NCBI GenBank assembly: GCA_965235125.1
Contig: CBDDXH010000022.1
Coordinates: forward strand, 1 to 15,362
From: Pelagilacustribacter hypolimneticus
GTDB lineage: Bacteria > Pseudomonadota > Alphaproteobacteria > Pelagibacterales > Pelagibacteraceae
Direction: 5' to 3'
DNA: 15,362 nt
Below, piece after piece: positions 1 through 6,477 of the stretch (its first letter is position 1; each line of letters opens with the position of its first letter). Under the pieces are notes generated by a model. That model made no database searches. It was not told where the DNA came from and was given only the letters and a program-made list of their open reading frames with translations. The translations under genes and the position numbers were made by a program.

Positions 1-1768
1 CTTTATTAGTCGGCCAAATATCTTTTAAGAATATATCTTTCCCCGATTGATCTTTGCCTAAAGGTGTTTTGTACAAATCAAAATACATTGTACCTGCTAA
101 AGCGTAAGCAACAACGAGTGGAGGGGATGCTAAATAATTAGCTTTTACATCTGGGTTAATTCTACCTTCAAAATTTCTATTGCCTGATAAAACAGAGACG
201 GCATATAGATTTTGTTTTTGAATAGCATCAGAAATATTTTGGTTTAATGGACCAGAATTACCAATACAAGTTGTGCAGCCATAACCCACTAGATGAAAAC
301 CAAGTTGGTCTAAATATTTATTTAATCCAGCTTTTTCTAAGTAATCAGTTACAACTTGTGAACCAGGAGCAAGCGAAGTTTTAACCCAAGGTTTTACTTT
401 TAATCCTTTTTCGATAGCTTTTTTTGCTAGTAAACCTGCTCCAATTAAGACACTTGGATTTGAAGTGTTGGTGCAAGACGTAATAGCGGCAATGACGATA
501 TCGCCATCTTTTATACTATAGTTCGTCCCTTCAACTTTGGCTTCTATAACTTTATCTCTTTTTGTATTTTCTTTAAAAACTTTTGCAAATGAAGTTGCAG
601 CTTCTGTCAGTAAAACTTTATCTTGTGGTCTTTTGGGTCCTGAAATACTTGGTACAACTGTTTTTAAATCTAAAGATAAGGTGTCGGTGAAAACCATATC
701 ATGACTTGACCAAAAACCTTGAGCTTTTGAATAAGTCTCAACTAAATCAATAGTACTTTGATCTCGACCAGAAAATTTTAAATATTTTAATGTTTCTTCA
801 TCCACTGGAAAGAAACCACATGTTGCCCCATACTCTGGTGCCATATTAGCAATCGTTGCTCTATCAGCTAATGTTAAATTTTTTAAACCTGCTCCATAAA
901 ATTCAACAAATTTTCCAACGACTCCTTTTTGTCTTAACATTTGTGTAACTGTTAAAACCAAATCTGTAGCTGTTGTTCCTTCTGTTAATTTACCTTTAAA
1001 TTCAAAACCAATAACTTCTGGAATTAACATGGAGATAGGTTGGCCCAACATCGCAGCTTCTGCTTCGATACCTCCAACGCCCCAACCTAAAACTGATAAA
1101 CCATTAACCATTGTAGTATGACTGTCTGTGCCAACTAAAGTATCCGGATAAGCATAAGAAACTCCATCTAGATCGGTCGACCAAACCACTTTAGCTAAAT
1201 ATTCTAAATTAACTTGGTGGCAGATTCCTGTGCCTGGAGGAACTACTCTAAAATTATTAAAAGCTTTCTGGCCCCATTTTAAAAATGAATATCGTTCACC
1301 ATTTCTTAAAAATTCTTGAGCGACATTTTTTGAAAAAGAATCTTTTGTTGCATATGCATCAACCATTACCGAATGGTCGATCACGAGATCAACGGTTGAC
1401 AAAGGATTTATTTTTTTAGGATCTTTATTTTTAGCCTTAACAGCATCACGCATTGCCGCTAGATCAGCAACTGCGGGGATGCCCGTATAATCTTGCATTA
1501 AAACTCTGGCGGGTCTGTAAGCTATTTCAGTATTTGATTTTTTAGTTTTTAACCACTCTTTAAGAGCTAAAATTTGTTCCTTATTAACTGTTAAATCATC
1601 TTCGTGTCTAAGTAAATTTTCTAATAAAACCTTAAGCGATTTAGGAAGTTTTGAGATACCTGTTAGTCCGTTTTCCTCTGCTTTTTTGAGATTAAAAATT
1701 TTATAATTCTTTGAGGAAACTTTAATCTCGTCTAAGCATTGAAATGAATTTTTACTCTTTTTCAGCAT
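1..1768 (-). CDS. acnA: Aconitate hydratase A, N-terminal 589 codons (3' end beyond window)
   Basis: Cytoplasmic [4Fe-4S] enzyme of the TCA cycle that interconverts citrate and isocitrate. Translating the minus strand from the ATG at 1768 gives an uninterrupted AcnA/IRP-type aconitase that runs off the left edge. About 300 residues, including the C-terminal swivel domain, are missing. The substrate and cofactor motifs are visible: DLVIDHSV near residue 130, VGTDSHTTMVNGL, ITSCTNTSNP with Cys432, and YGCTTCIGNSGPL with Cys498 and Cys501. These three cysteines have the same spacing as the cluster ligands of E. coli AcnA (435, 501, 504). The start lies 3 nt after the stop of the LysE-family gene and has no evident Shine-Dalgarno, so it is probably cotranscribed with that gene, though an internal promoter cannot be excluded. 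The family assignment is very secure; the exact start is fairly secure. Confidence 0.97.
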   Translation of the reverse strand, partial: MLKKSKNSFQCLDEIKVSSKNYKIFNLKKAEENGLTGISKLPKSLKVLLENLLRHEDDLTVNKEQILALKEWLKTKKSNTEIAYRPARVLMQDYTGIPAVADLAAMRDAVKAKNKDPKKINPLSTVDLVIDHSVMVDAYATKDSFSKNVAQEFLRNGERYSFLKWGQKAFNNFRVVPPGTGICHQVNLEYLAKVVWSTDLDGVSYAYPDTLVGTDSHTTMVNGLSVLGWGVGGIEAEAAMLGQPISMLIPEVIGFEFKGKLTEGTTATDLVLTVTQMLRQKGVVGKFVEFYGAGLKNLTLADRATIANMAPEYGATCGFFPVDEETLKYLKFSGRDQSTIDLVETYSKAQGFWSSHDMVFTDTLSLDLKTVVPSISGPKRPQDKVLLTEAATSFAKVFKENTKRDKVIEAKVEGTNYSIKDGDIVIAAITSCTNTSNPSVLIGAGLLAKKAIEKGLKVKPWVKTSLAPGSQVVTDYLEKAGLNKYLDQLGFHLVGYGCTTCIGNSGPLNQNISDAIQKQNLYAVSVLSGNRNFEGRINPDVKANYLASPPLVVAYALAGTMYFDLYKTPLGKDQSGKDIFLKDIWPTNK

Positions 1769-1771
1769 GCG

Positions 1772-2362
1772 CTATACATAAAACAATATCATGCAAAGGA
1801 TAAGCAAAAAAGACATTGAATAATTGAAAGTCTTTATAAATTTTTCATTCGAGACAAATTTTCTCAGGTATTTTCCAAGTAAACACCAAAAACTGATACT
1901 CGTGAAAGCCATAAAGAGCATAACAAAAATTACAAAAAAAGAATCTCTTAAATAATTTTCATTTGGGTTAATGAAAGTCGAAACAATGAGCATGGCAAGC
2001 AGAACGGCATTTGGATTTACAAATTGAAAAAGAAACATATTAATAAAAGTAACAGGAGCTTTAGTTTCTTTTGATTCTTCTGTTTTCACAAAAGATATAC
2101 TGTAAGCCAGATAAATTAAATAAAGTGTACCTAAACCTTTAATAATATTTTGTAAGAAAGGAAATTTTTGAAATACAACAATTAATCCGGATGCAAAAAT
2201 AATCAAAAGAAAAGGAAAACCTAAACCAACACCTAGTATTAAAGGTAGCGTTTTTCTAAAACCAAAATTAAATCCTGAATGCGAAGCAATAATATTATTG
2301 GGCCCAGGTGAATAAGAAGTTGCTATACCAAATAAAATAAGTGGAACTAACTGAGAATACAT
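1772..2362 (-). CDS. LysE/RhtB-family amino acid exporter
   Basis: Inner-membrane protein of 196 residues, the usual length for the LysE/RhtB family, which exports amino acids such as lysine, threonine, homoserine or cysteine. The hallmark N-terminal segment is present: SPGPNN at residues 18-23, followed by a glycine-rich GFNFGFRKTLP stretch. About six hydrophobic segments follow, with a charged loop (KTEESKETK) near residue 93. The substrate cannot be read from sequence. The gene lies 7 nt after the cytochrome c'-like gene and 3 nt before acnA, so the three probably form one transcript. No metabolic link between exporter and aconitase is evident; the linkage may simply reflect genome compaction. 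Confidence 0.9.
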   Translation of the reverse strand: MYSQLVPLILFGIATSYSPGPNNIIASHSGFNFGFRKTLPLILGVGLGFPFLLIIFASGLIVVFQKFPFLQNIIKGLGTLYLIYLAYSISFVKTEESKETKAPVTFINMFLFQFVNPNAVLLAMLIVSTFINPNENYLRDSFFVIFVMLFMAFTSISFWCLLGKYLRKFVSNEKFIKTFNYSMSFLLILCMILFYV

Positions 2363-2369
2363 TTATTGC

Positions 2370-2810
2370 TTATTGCGGCACTCTAAATTTTTTATGACAA
2401 GCGGTGCAGTTTCCCCACATTAATTCTTTTTCTAATGCAGTCAGATCGGAAGTTTCTGTATTTAATTTCTTAGCTAATTCTAAAACATCTGATGAAGATT
2501 TTTGCATCAAAGCATTAAACTCATCTTTATTTTCCCAGATGCTGGGAAGAGCTTCTGTTTTAAATCCCGTTTTTGAGTTTTCAGGAAAATAATCTGGCAA
2601 CTTTTTATAATTTTCAGACATTTCGCTCAAATATTTTTTAGCTTGATCAAAATTTTTTGCTTTAATGGATGCTGATACAGCTTTTGCTGTATTATAATTT
2701 TTACTAAATATGGCTTTTCTCTCTTTTATAATTTCCTCTGAAGAATAAACTGAAGTAAGAGATATTACTGATAAGAAAATAACGAAACTTAGTTGAAAAA
2801 TTTTTTTCAT
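2370..2810 (-). CDS. Cytochrome c'-like periplasmic c-type cytochrome
   Basis: A 146-residue secreted haem protein. Residues 1-23 form a signal peptide (KK followed by a hydrophobic core). The mature part is predicted to be a four-helix bundle, and the single haem-attachment motif CTACH (residues 135-139) sits near the C-terminus. That layout, helices first and CxxCH last, is typical of class II c-type cytochromes (cytochrome c'/c556). Family members bind NO or shuttle electrons; which applies here cannot be told. It is divergent from a cytochrome b561 gene over only 17 bp, suggesting a shared redox role. A TATAAT hexamer ends 5 nt before the ATG and there is no Shine-Dalgarno, so the mRNA may be leaderless. 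Haem attachment would use Ccm genes not seen in this window. Confidence 0.9.
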   Translation of the reverse strand: MKKIFQLSFVIFLSVISLTSVYSSEEIIKERKAIFSKNYNTAKAVSASIKAKNFDQAKKYLSEMSENYKKLPDYFPENSKTGFKTEALPSIWENKDEFNALMQKSSSDVLELAKKLNTETSDLTALEKELMWGNCTACHKKFRVPQ

Positions 2811-2827
2811 TCTTTATTATAAATTTA
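2793..2827. promoter_or_regulatory. Bidirectional promoter for cytochrome c' (-) and cytochrome b561 (+)
   Basis: The 17 bp between the two start codons contain opposed -10 elements. On the minus strand TATAAT runs 2821 to 2816, 5 nt before the cytochrome c' ATG. On the plus strand TATTAT at 2815-2820 (or TATAAA at 2818-2823) lies 7 or 4 nt before the b561 ATG. TTGAAA at 2793-2798, inside the cytochrome c' coding sequence, is a fitting plus-strand -35 with a 16-bp spacer to TATTAT. The elements share the self-complementary TATA at 2818-2821. Both transcripts would start at or next to the AUG. The hexamer matches are seen directly; promoter activity is inferred. Confidence 0.55.
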
Positions 2828-3352
2828 ATGATTAGAAACAATATATCTCAATACGGTTTAATTGCAAAAATATTTCACTGGGTTACTTTCTTTTTTTTAA
2901 TCATCCAAATTCCTTTTGGTTTTTATATAAGCGAACTTGAATTTTCAATGGAAAGAGCAAATTTTGAAAACTACCACAGCTTAAGCGGAATAGTTATTTT
3001 TTACATTGTTTTAGCAAGATTAATTTGGAAGTTTTTAAATCCTTCACCTAAAATTTTAGGGGTACCTTTGTGGCAAATGTTTATAGCTAAAATTAATCAT
3101 TTTTTACTTTACGTTTTTATGTTGATGATCATTATTTCTGGCGTTTTAAAAAAATTTTATATTGAGGCAACGGTTAATTTACTCTTTTTTAACATTCAAA
3201 GTTCAAAGACCGTTTTTAAACTTTCAGATTTTTTTAGTACAATGCATGAATTGAGCAATATCATATTGATAGCTTTAATATTGCTTCACATACTTGCCGT
3301 AGTGTTTCATCACTTGGTTTTAAAAGATAAAATCTTAAAAAAAATTACTTAA
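2828..3352 (+). CDS. Cytochrome b561 (CybB-type di-haem quinol oxidoreductase)
   Basis: Inner-membrane protein of 174 residues with four predicted transmembrane helices, matching the prokaryotic cytochrome b561 family, which moves electrons from quinol to periplasmic acceptors (in E. coli CybB, to superoxide). Conserved family positions are visible: FHW with His17 in TM1, YHSLSG with His50 at the start of TM2, ARLIWKFLNPSP after TM2, INHFLLY with His91, and MHELSN (His140), LLHILA (His154) and HHLVLKD (His161/162) in and after TM4. These supply the histidines needed for two b haems. The gene is divergent from the cytochrome c' gene, a possible electron acceptor. Its stop codon overlaps the csaA stop on the other strand through a shared TTAA. 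No Shine-Dalgarno is present. Confidence 0.92.
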   Translation: MIRNNISQYGLIAKIFHWVTFFFLIIQIPFGFYISELEFSMERANFENYHSLSGIVIFYIVLARLIWKFLNPSPKILGVPLWQMFIAKINHFLLYVFMLMIIISGVLKKFYIEATVNLLFFNIQSSKTVFKLSDFFSTMHELSNIILIALILLHILAVVFHHLVLKDKILKKIT

Positions 3353-3684
3353 GCTATTTCAAGCCCGTTTTCTGCTTTTTGTGAAGGATGTAACAAAACT
3401 ACTTTACCATCTTTTTCTATTGCGCCTAAAACTAAGACTTCAGAAATAATTCCTGCTATGTTTTTAGTTGGAAAATTACAAACGCCCATCACTTGTTTGC
3501 CCACTAAACTTTTTTCATTGTAATAATCAGCTATTTGAGCAGAAGATTGTTTAATACCTATTTCGGATCCAAAATCAACTTTTAAAACCAAAGATGCTTT
3601 TCTAGCCTTTTCATTTTTTTTAACCCCAATGATTGTGCCTAGTCTAATATTAACTTTTTTAAAATCTTCATATTTAATTTCCAT
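3349..3684 (-). CDS. csaA: CsaA-like tRNA-binding-domain protein
   Basis: A 111-residue cytoplasmic OB-fold protein of the CsaA family, related to the tRNA-binding C-terminal domain of methionyl- and tyrosyl-tRNA synthetases. In Bacillus, CsaA has export-chaperone activity; the role in other bacteria is unsettled. Recognisable blocks are VNIRLGTIIGVKKNEKARKASL, then FGSEIGIKQSSAQI, then VGKQVMGVCNFPTKNIAGIISEVLVLGA. The frame is open upstream to a TTG at 3699, but the ATG at 3684 is chosen because a GAAAGGAG Shine-Dalgarno lies 5 nt before it; the residues a TTG start would add are that site itself. It lies just beyond the livJ terminator and would need read-through or a promoter not clearly visible. 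It overlaps the b561 gene by 4 bp, tail to tail. Confidence 0.9.
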   Translation of the reverse strand: MEIKYEDFKKVNIRLGTIIGVKKNEKARKASLVLKVDFGSEIGIKQSSAQIADYYNEKSLVGKQVMGVCNFPTKNIAGIISEVLVLGAIEKDGKVVLLHPSQKAENGLEIA

Positions 3685-3689
3685 TTTTG

Positions 3690-3696
3690 CTCCTTT
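3690..3696 (-). promoter_or_regulatory. Strong Shine-Dalgarno fixing the csaA start
   Basis: On the minus strand AAAGGAG ends at 3690, 5 nt before the ATG at 3684. It starts just after the T-tract of the livJ terminator, so the terminator tail and this site abut. It is one of only two clear Shine-Dalgarno sequences noticed in the window. Confidence 0.8.
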
Positions 3697-3697
3697 C

Positions 3698-3725
3698 AAA
3701 AAAAAGGGGGCTTTCGCCCCCTTTT
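3698..3725 (-). terminator. Rho-independent terminator after livJ
   Basis: Read on the minus strand this is AAAA, then the stem GGGGGC, a GAAA (GNRA) tetraloop, GCCCCC, and eight T residues (3705 to 3698). The six G-C pairs stand out in DNA this AT-rich, and the flanking A and T runs can lengthen the stem. It lies 20 bp after the livJ stop (3746) and only 14 bp before the csaA start, so it ends the liv transcript and may attenuate csaA. The near-symmetry also provides TTTT after the stem on the plus strand, so weak termination from the b561 side is possible. Confidence 0.93.
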
Positions 3726-3745
3726 AAATAAGTTTTATTTATAAA

Positions 3746-4864
3746 TTATAGAGGTTTGTAGTTTCCTTTTGAGAATTTATAAAAAATGTAAAGCGGATCT
3801 TCTTTTGTTGCAACGACATCGCCTTTTTTATCAAAACTAATTTTACCTATAACAGTATCAAAAGTGTTTGATCTCATCGCATTAATTAGATCTTTGCTTT
3901 TTACAGATTTAGCTTTCGTTGCTGCTTGTTCAAAAACTTGTAAAGCTGCGTAAGAATACAATACATATCCTTCTGACGTTAAGCCTGCAGACTCAAATTT
4001 TTTAACTACGGCAGTAGCGCTTGCTTTATTTCTAGGATCTGGACCAAAAGTCATTAACGTACCTTCACCAGCATCACCAGCAATACTCCAATATTCTGTA
4101 GTAACTAAAGCATCTCCGCTTATGATTTGAACAGACATGCCTTGGTCTTTCATTTGTTTAGCAATTAAACCTGCTTCAGTGTGATAACCACCAATGTATA
4201 AAACATTAATATTGTTTGATTTTAATTTTGAAACTAAAGCAGAATAATCTTTTTCACCTGCAGTATAAGCTTCGTACATAGCTTCAGTTAAACCAGCTGC
4301 ATTCATGAATTTCTTAGTTTGATCTGCTAATCCTTTTCCGTAAGTAGATTTATCATGAGCAATTGCAACTTTTTTACCTTTGTATTTATCAGCTATCCAT
4401 TTTCCAGCAACTTCACCTTGTTGATCGTCTCGACCACAAACTCTAAATACGTTGTCTCCTTTAGCTTTGTCAGTTAAGTCTGGATTAGTTGAAGCTGGAG
4501 ATACTTGTACTATACCATTTTCAGAATAAATTGCTGAAGCAGGAATAGAAGAACTTGAACAGAAGTGACCTGCAACAAAAACTGCTTTTAATCCAACAAG
4601 TTTATTTGCAATTGCAACAGCTTGTTTAGGATCGCAAGCATCATCTGCGACTTCTAATTTTACTTTCTGGCCGTTAATTCCGCCTTTGGCATTAACGTCT
4701 TTGGTCCACATTTCTGCACCAAATTTCATTTGCTCTCCGAATACTGCGTTGTCTCCGGTCATAGGACCTGCAGAAGCAACTACGATATCAGCTCTTACTG
4801 CAAAGTTTCCAAGCACCAAAAAAGCAGCTATCAAAGAGATAGTTTTTTTTAAATTGCCTAACAT
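3746..4864 (-). CDS. livJ: ABC-importer periplasmic substrate-binding protein, branched-chain amino acid (LivJ) type
   Basis: A 372-residue type I periplasmic binding protein (Leu/Ile/Val-binding, Peripla_BP_6 family) that delivers substrate to the LivHMGF complex. Residues 1-25 are a signal peptide (KK, hydrophobic core, AVRA, then DIVVAS). Mature-family landmarks include AGPMTGDNAVFGEQMKFGAE, VKLEVADDACDPKQAVAIAN, GHFCSSSSIPAS and VFRVCGRDDQQGEVAGKWIADKY. Cys residues near 77, 102 and 143 may include the disulfide seen in many family members. The fold does not fix the substrate: homologues bind Leu/Ile/Val, other amino acids, amides or urea-type compounds. It is the last gene of the liv operon, separated from livF by 93 bp with its own apparent promoter and Shine-Dalgarno and followed by a strong terminator. 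That fits the higher dosage a binding protein needs. Confidence 0.95.
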   Translation of the reverse strand: MLGNLKKTISLIAAFLVLGNFAVRADIVVASAGPMTGDNAVFGEQMKFGAEMWTKDVNAKGGINGQKVKLEVADDACDPKQAVAIANKLVGLKAVFVAGHFCSSSSIPASAIYSENGIVQVSPASTNPDLTDKAKGDNVFRVCGRDDQQGEVAGKWIADKYKGKKVAIAHDKSTYGKGLADQTKKFMNAAGLTEAMYEAYTAGEKDYSALVSKLKSNNINVLYIGGYHTEAGLIAKQMKDQGMSVQIISGDALVTTEYWSIAGDAGEGTLMTFGPDPRNKASATAVVKKFESAGLTSEGYVLYSYAALQVFEQAATKAKSVKSKDLINAMRSNTFDTVIGKISFDKKGDVVATKEDPLYIFYKFSKGNYKPL

Positions 4865-4869
4865 ATTTT

Positions 4870-4931
4870 TCCTTCGTTGATTGATTAATTAATTAATGTG
4901 TTATTTAACAATAGTGTTTGAAAATTGTAAA
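4870..4931 (-). promoter_or_regulatory. Probable livJ promoter and Shine-Dalgarno in the livF-livJ gap
   Basis: On the minus strand a TTTACA hexamer (4931 to 4926) is followed after 17 bp by TTAAAT (4908 to 4903), a fair -35/-10 pair. GAAGGA (4875 to 4870) sits 5 nt before the livJ ATG at 4864. The leader also carries a short tetranucleotide run on the plus strand, TTGA twice then TTAA three times, at 4877-4896. The Shine-Dalgarno is clear; the promoter is a moderate match in AT-rich DNA. Confidence 0.5.
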
Positions 4932-4957
4932 TGGCTTAAATATGCAACACAGACTTA

Positions 4958-5683
4958 TTAAAAAGAGCTTTTGACACTGCCCTCAAGATAAGCTGATTGC
5001 ACATCTTTATTATTTAACAATTCACGTCCTGTTCCTTGCATAGATACTTTTCCGTTAACAAGAACATAAGCCCTATCCGCCAATTCAAGAGCTTTTTTAG
5101 CATTTTGTTCTACTAAAAATATAGTTACTTTTTTTTCTCGATTAATGTTTTTAATAGCAAGAAATATTTGATTAACTAATTTAGGAGCTATCCCTAAAGA
5201 TGGTTCATCTAACAATAACATCTTGGGGTTACTCATAAGAGCTCTGCCGATTGCTAACATTTGTTGTTCACCGCCAGATAAAGTTCCGCCTCTTTGTTTT
5301 TTTCTATCATTTAAAATAGGAAATAAATCAAAAATATTTTTTACATCTTTGTTATAATATTTCCCTTTGTTATAAGCATAAGACCCAATTTTTAAATTTT
5401 CTTCTACAGTAAGTTTAGAAAAAATACGTCTTCCCTCTGGAACTTGTGAAATGCCTAAATGAACAATAGTATGAGGATCTTCTTTTTCAATATTCTTGCC
5501 TTCAAAGATAATAGATCCCGTTCTTGATTTATTAACTCCACTTATCGTCATCAATAAAGTTGATTTACCTGCTCCGTTAGCACCAATTAAAGTTACAATT
5601 TCTCCACTATTAACTTTTATATCAACGCCTCTAAGGGCTTGGATTTTATTGTAAAAAGTTTCTACTTTTTTAATTTCTAACAT
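4958..5683 (-). CDS. livF: ABC-importer ATPase, LivF type
   Basis: A 241-residue cytoplasmic ATPase subunit of the branched-chain amino acid type importer. It contains Walker A GANGAGKST (residues 34-42), the Q-loop region ISQVPEGRRIF (around 78-88), the signature LSGGEQQ (135-141) and Walker B LLLDEP (156-161). The H-loop position is VEQN (Gln193) rather than His, which is normal for LivF, so catalytic asymmetry with LivG (His220) is expected. Its ATG shares one base with the livG stop (TAATG), indicating translational coupling. The length matches E. coli LivF (about 237). Confidence 0.95.
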   Translation of the reverse strand: MLEIKKVETFYNKIQALRGVDIKVNSGEIVTLIGANGAGKSTLLMTISGVNKSRTGSIIFEGKNIEKEDPHTIVHLGISQVPEGRRIFSKLTVEENLKIGSYAYNKGKYYNKDVKNIFDLFPILNDRKKQRGGTLSGGEQQMLAIGRALMSNPKMLLLDEPSLGIAPKLVNQIFLAIKNINREKKVTIFLVEQNAKKALELADRAYVLVNGKVSMQGTGRELLNNKDVQSAYLEGSVKSSF

Positions 5684-6477
5684 TATTCCTCTGTTCCTAG
5701 ATAAGCTTCTATAACTTGTTTATTTTTAGTTGTTGCTTCAGGTGTTCCTTCAAATATTTTTTTTCCGTAATTTAAAACAATGACATGGTCTGAAATATTC
5801 ATAACCACACTCATGTCGTGTTCAATAAGCAAAATGCCTGTTTGCTTTTCATTTTTAATAAATTTTAAAAGTTTATTTAACTCCACTGACTCTTTTTGAT
5901 TTAACCCAGCTGCAGGTTCATCAAGACAAAGAAGTCTTGGTTCAATACACATCGCTCGAATAATTTCTAATTTTCTTTGATCTCCATATGATAAATCTCC
6001 AGCATCATCGTCTGCTCTTGAAGTTAATCCAACTATATCAAGCCAGTATTTTGCTTTAGCTACAGCTTCATTTTCTTTATCTTTATATCGTTTCAAATTT
6101 AACAAACCAAAAATACTATAACCAGATGCTTTCATAAGCTCATTGTGTTGGGCAACTAGTAAATTTTCTAAAACCGACATAGCTGGAAAAAGTCTTATAT
6201 TTTGAAAAGTTCGAGCGACTTTAGCTTGTGCGGCAATTCTAAAATCTTTAAATTTGTTTAGTAAAATTGTTTTATTATTATTATTTAGCAACATTTCACC
6301 GAGAGTAGGTTTATAAAAACCAGTCAAACAATTAAAAACTGTAGTTTTACCGGCACCATTAGGTCCTATAATTGAAGTGATTTCATTATGATTTGCTGCA
6401 AAGCTTAAATCGTCAATAGCTGTTAAGCCTCCAAATTTCATTGTTAAATTTTTAACAGCTAATAATTGCTGGCTCAT
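5683..6477 (-). CDS. livG: ABC-importer ATPase, LivG type
   Basis: The 264-residue partner ATPase of LivF. It contains Walker A GPNGAGKTT (residues 38-46), ARTFQNIRLFP (Q-loop and following, about 88-98), a signature LSYGDQR (162-168), Walker B LLCLDEP (182-188) and an H-loop IEHDMSVVM with His220. The signature is LSYG rather than LSGG, a common LivG variant. A C-terminal IFEGTPEA segment is typical of the family. It overlaps the end of livM by 4 bp (ATGA) and the start of livF by 1 bp, so the three are translationally coupled. Confidence 0.95.
   Translation of the reverse strand: MSQQLLAVKNLTMKFGGLTAIDDLSFAANHNEITSIIGPNGAGKTTVFNCLTGFYKPTLGEMLLNNNNKTILLNKFKDFRIAAQAKVARTFQNIRLFPAMSVLENLLVAQHNELMKASGYSIFGLLNLKRYKDKENEAVAKAKYWLDIVGLTSRADDDAGDLSYGDQRKLEIIRAMCIEPRLLCLDEPAAGLNQKESVELNKLLKFIKNEKQTGILLIEHDMSVVMNISDHVIVLNYGKKIFEGTPEATTKNKQVIEAYLGTEE

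Noticed and set aside
3685..3699. An upstream TTG start for csaA giving five extra residues
   Set aside because: Those codons are the Shine-Dalgarno sequence itself; the ATG at 3684 has ideal 5-nt spacing.
4877..4896. Tetranucleotide run (TTGA twice, TTAA three times) in the livJ leader as a phase-variable switch
   Set aside because: Only five imperfect units outside coding sequence; too short to expect frequent slippage.
4958..5683. The missing H-loop histidine in LivF (Gln193) as a catalytic defect
   Set aside because: VEQN at this position is the normal LivF sequence; LivG supplies the histidine.
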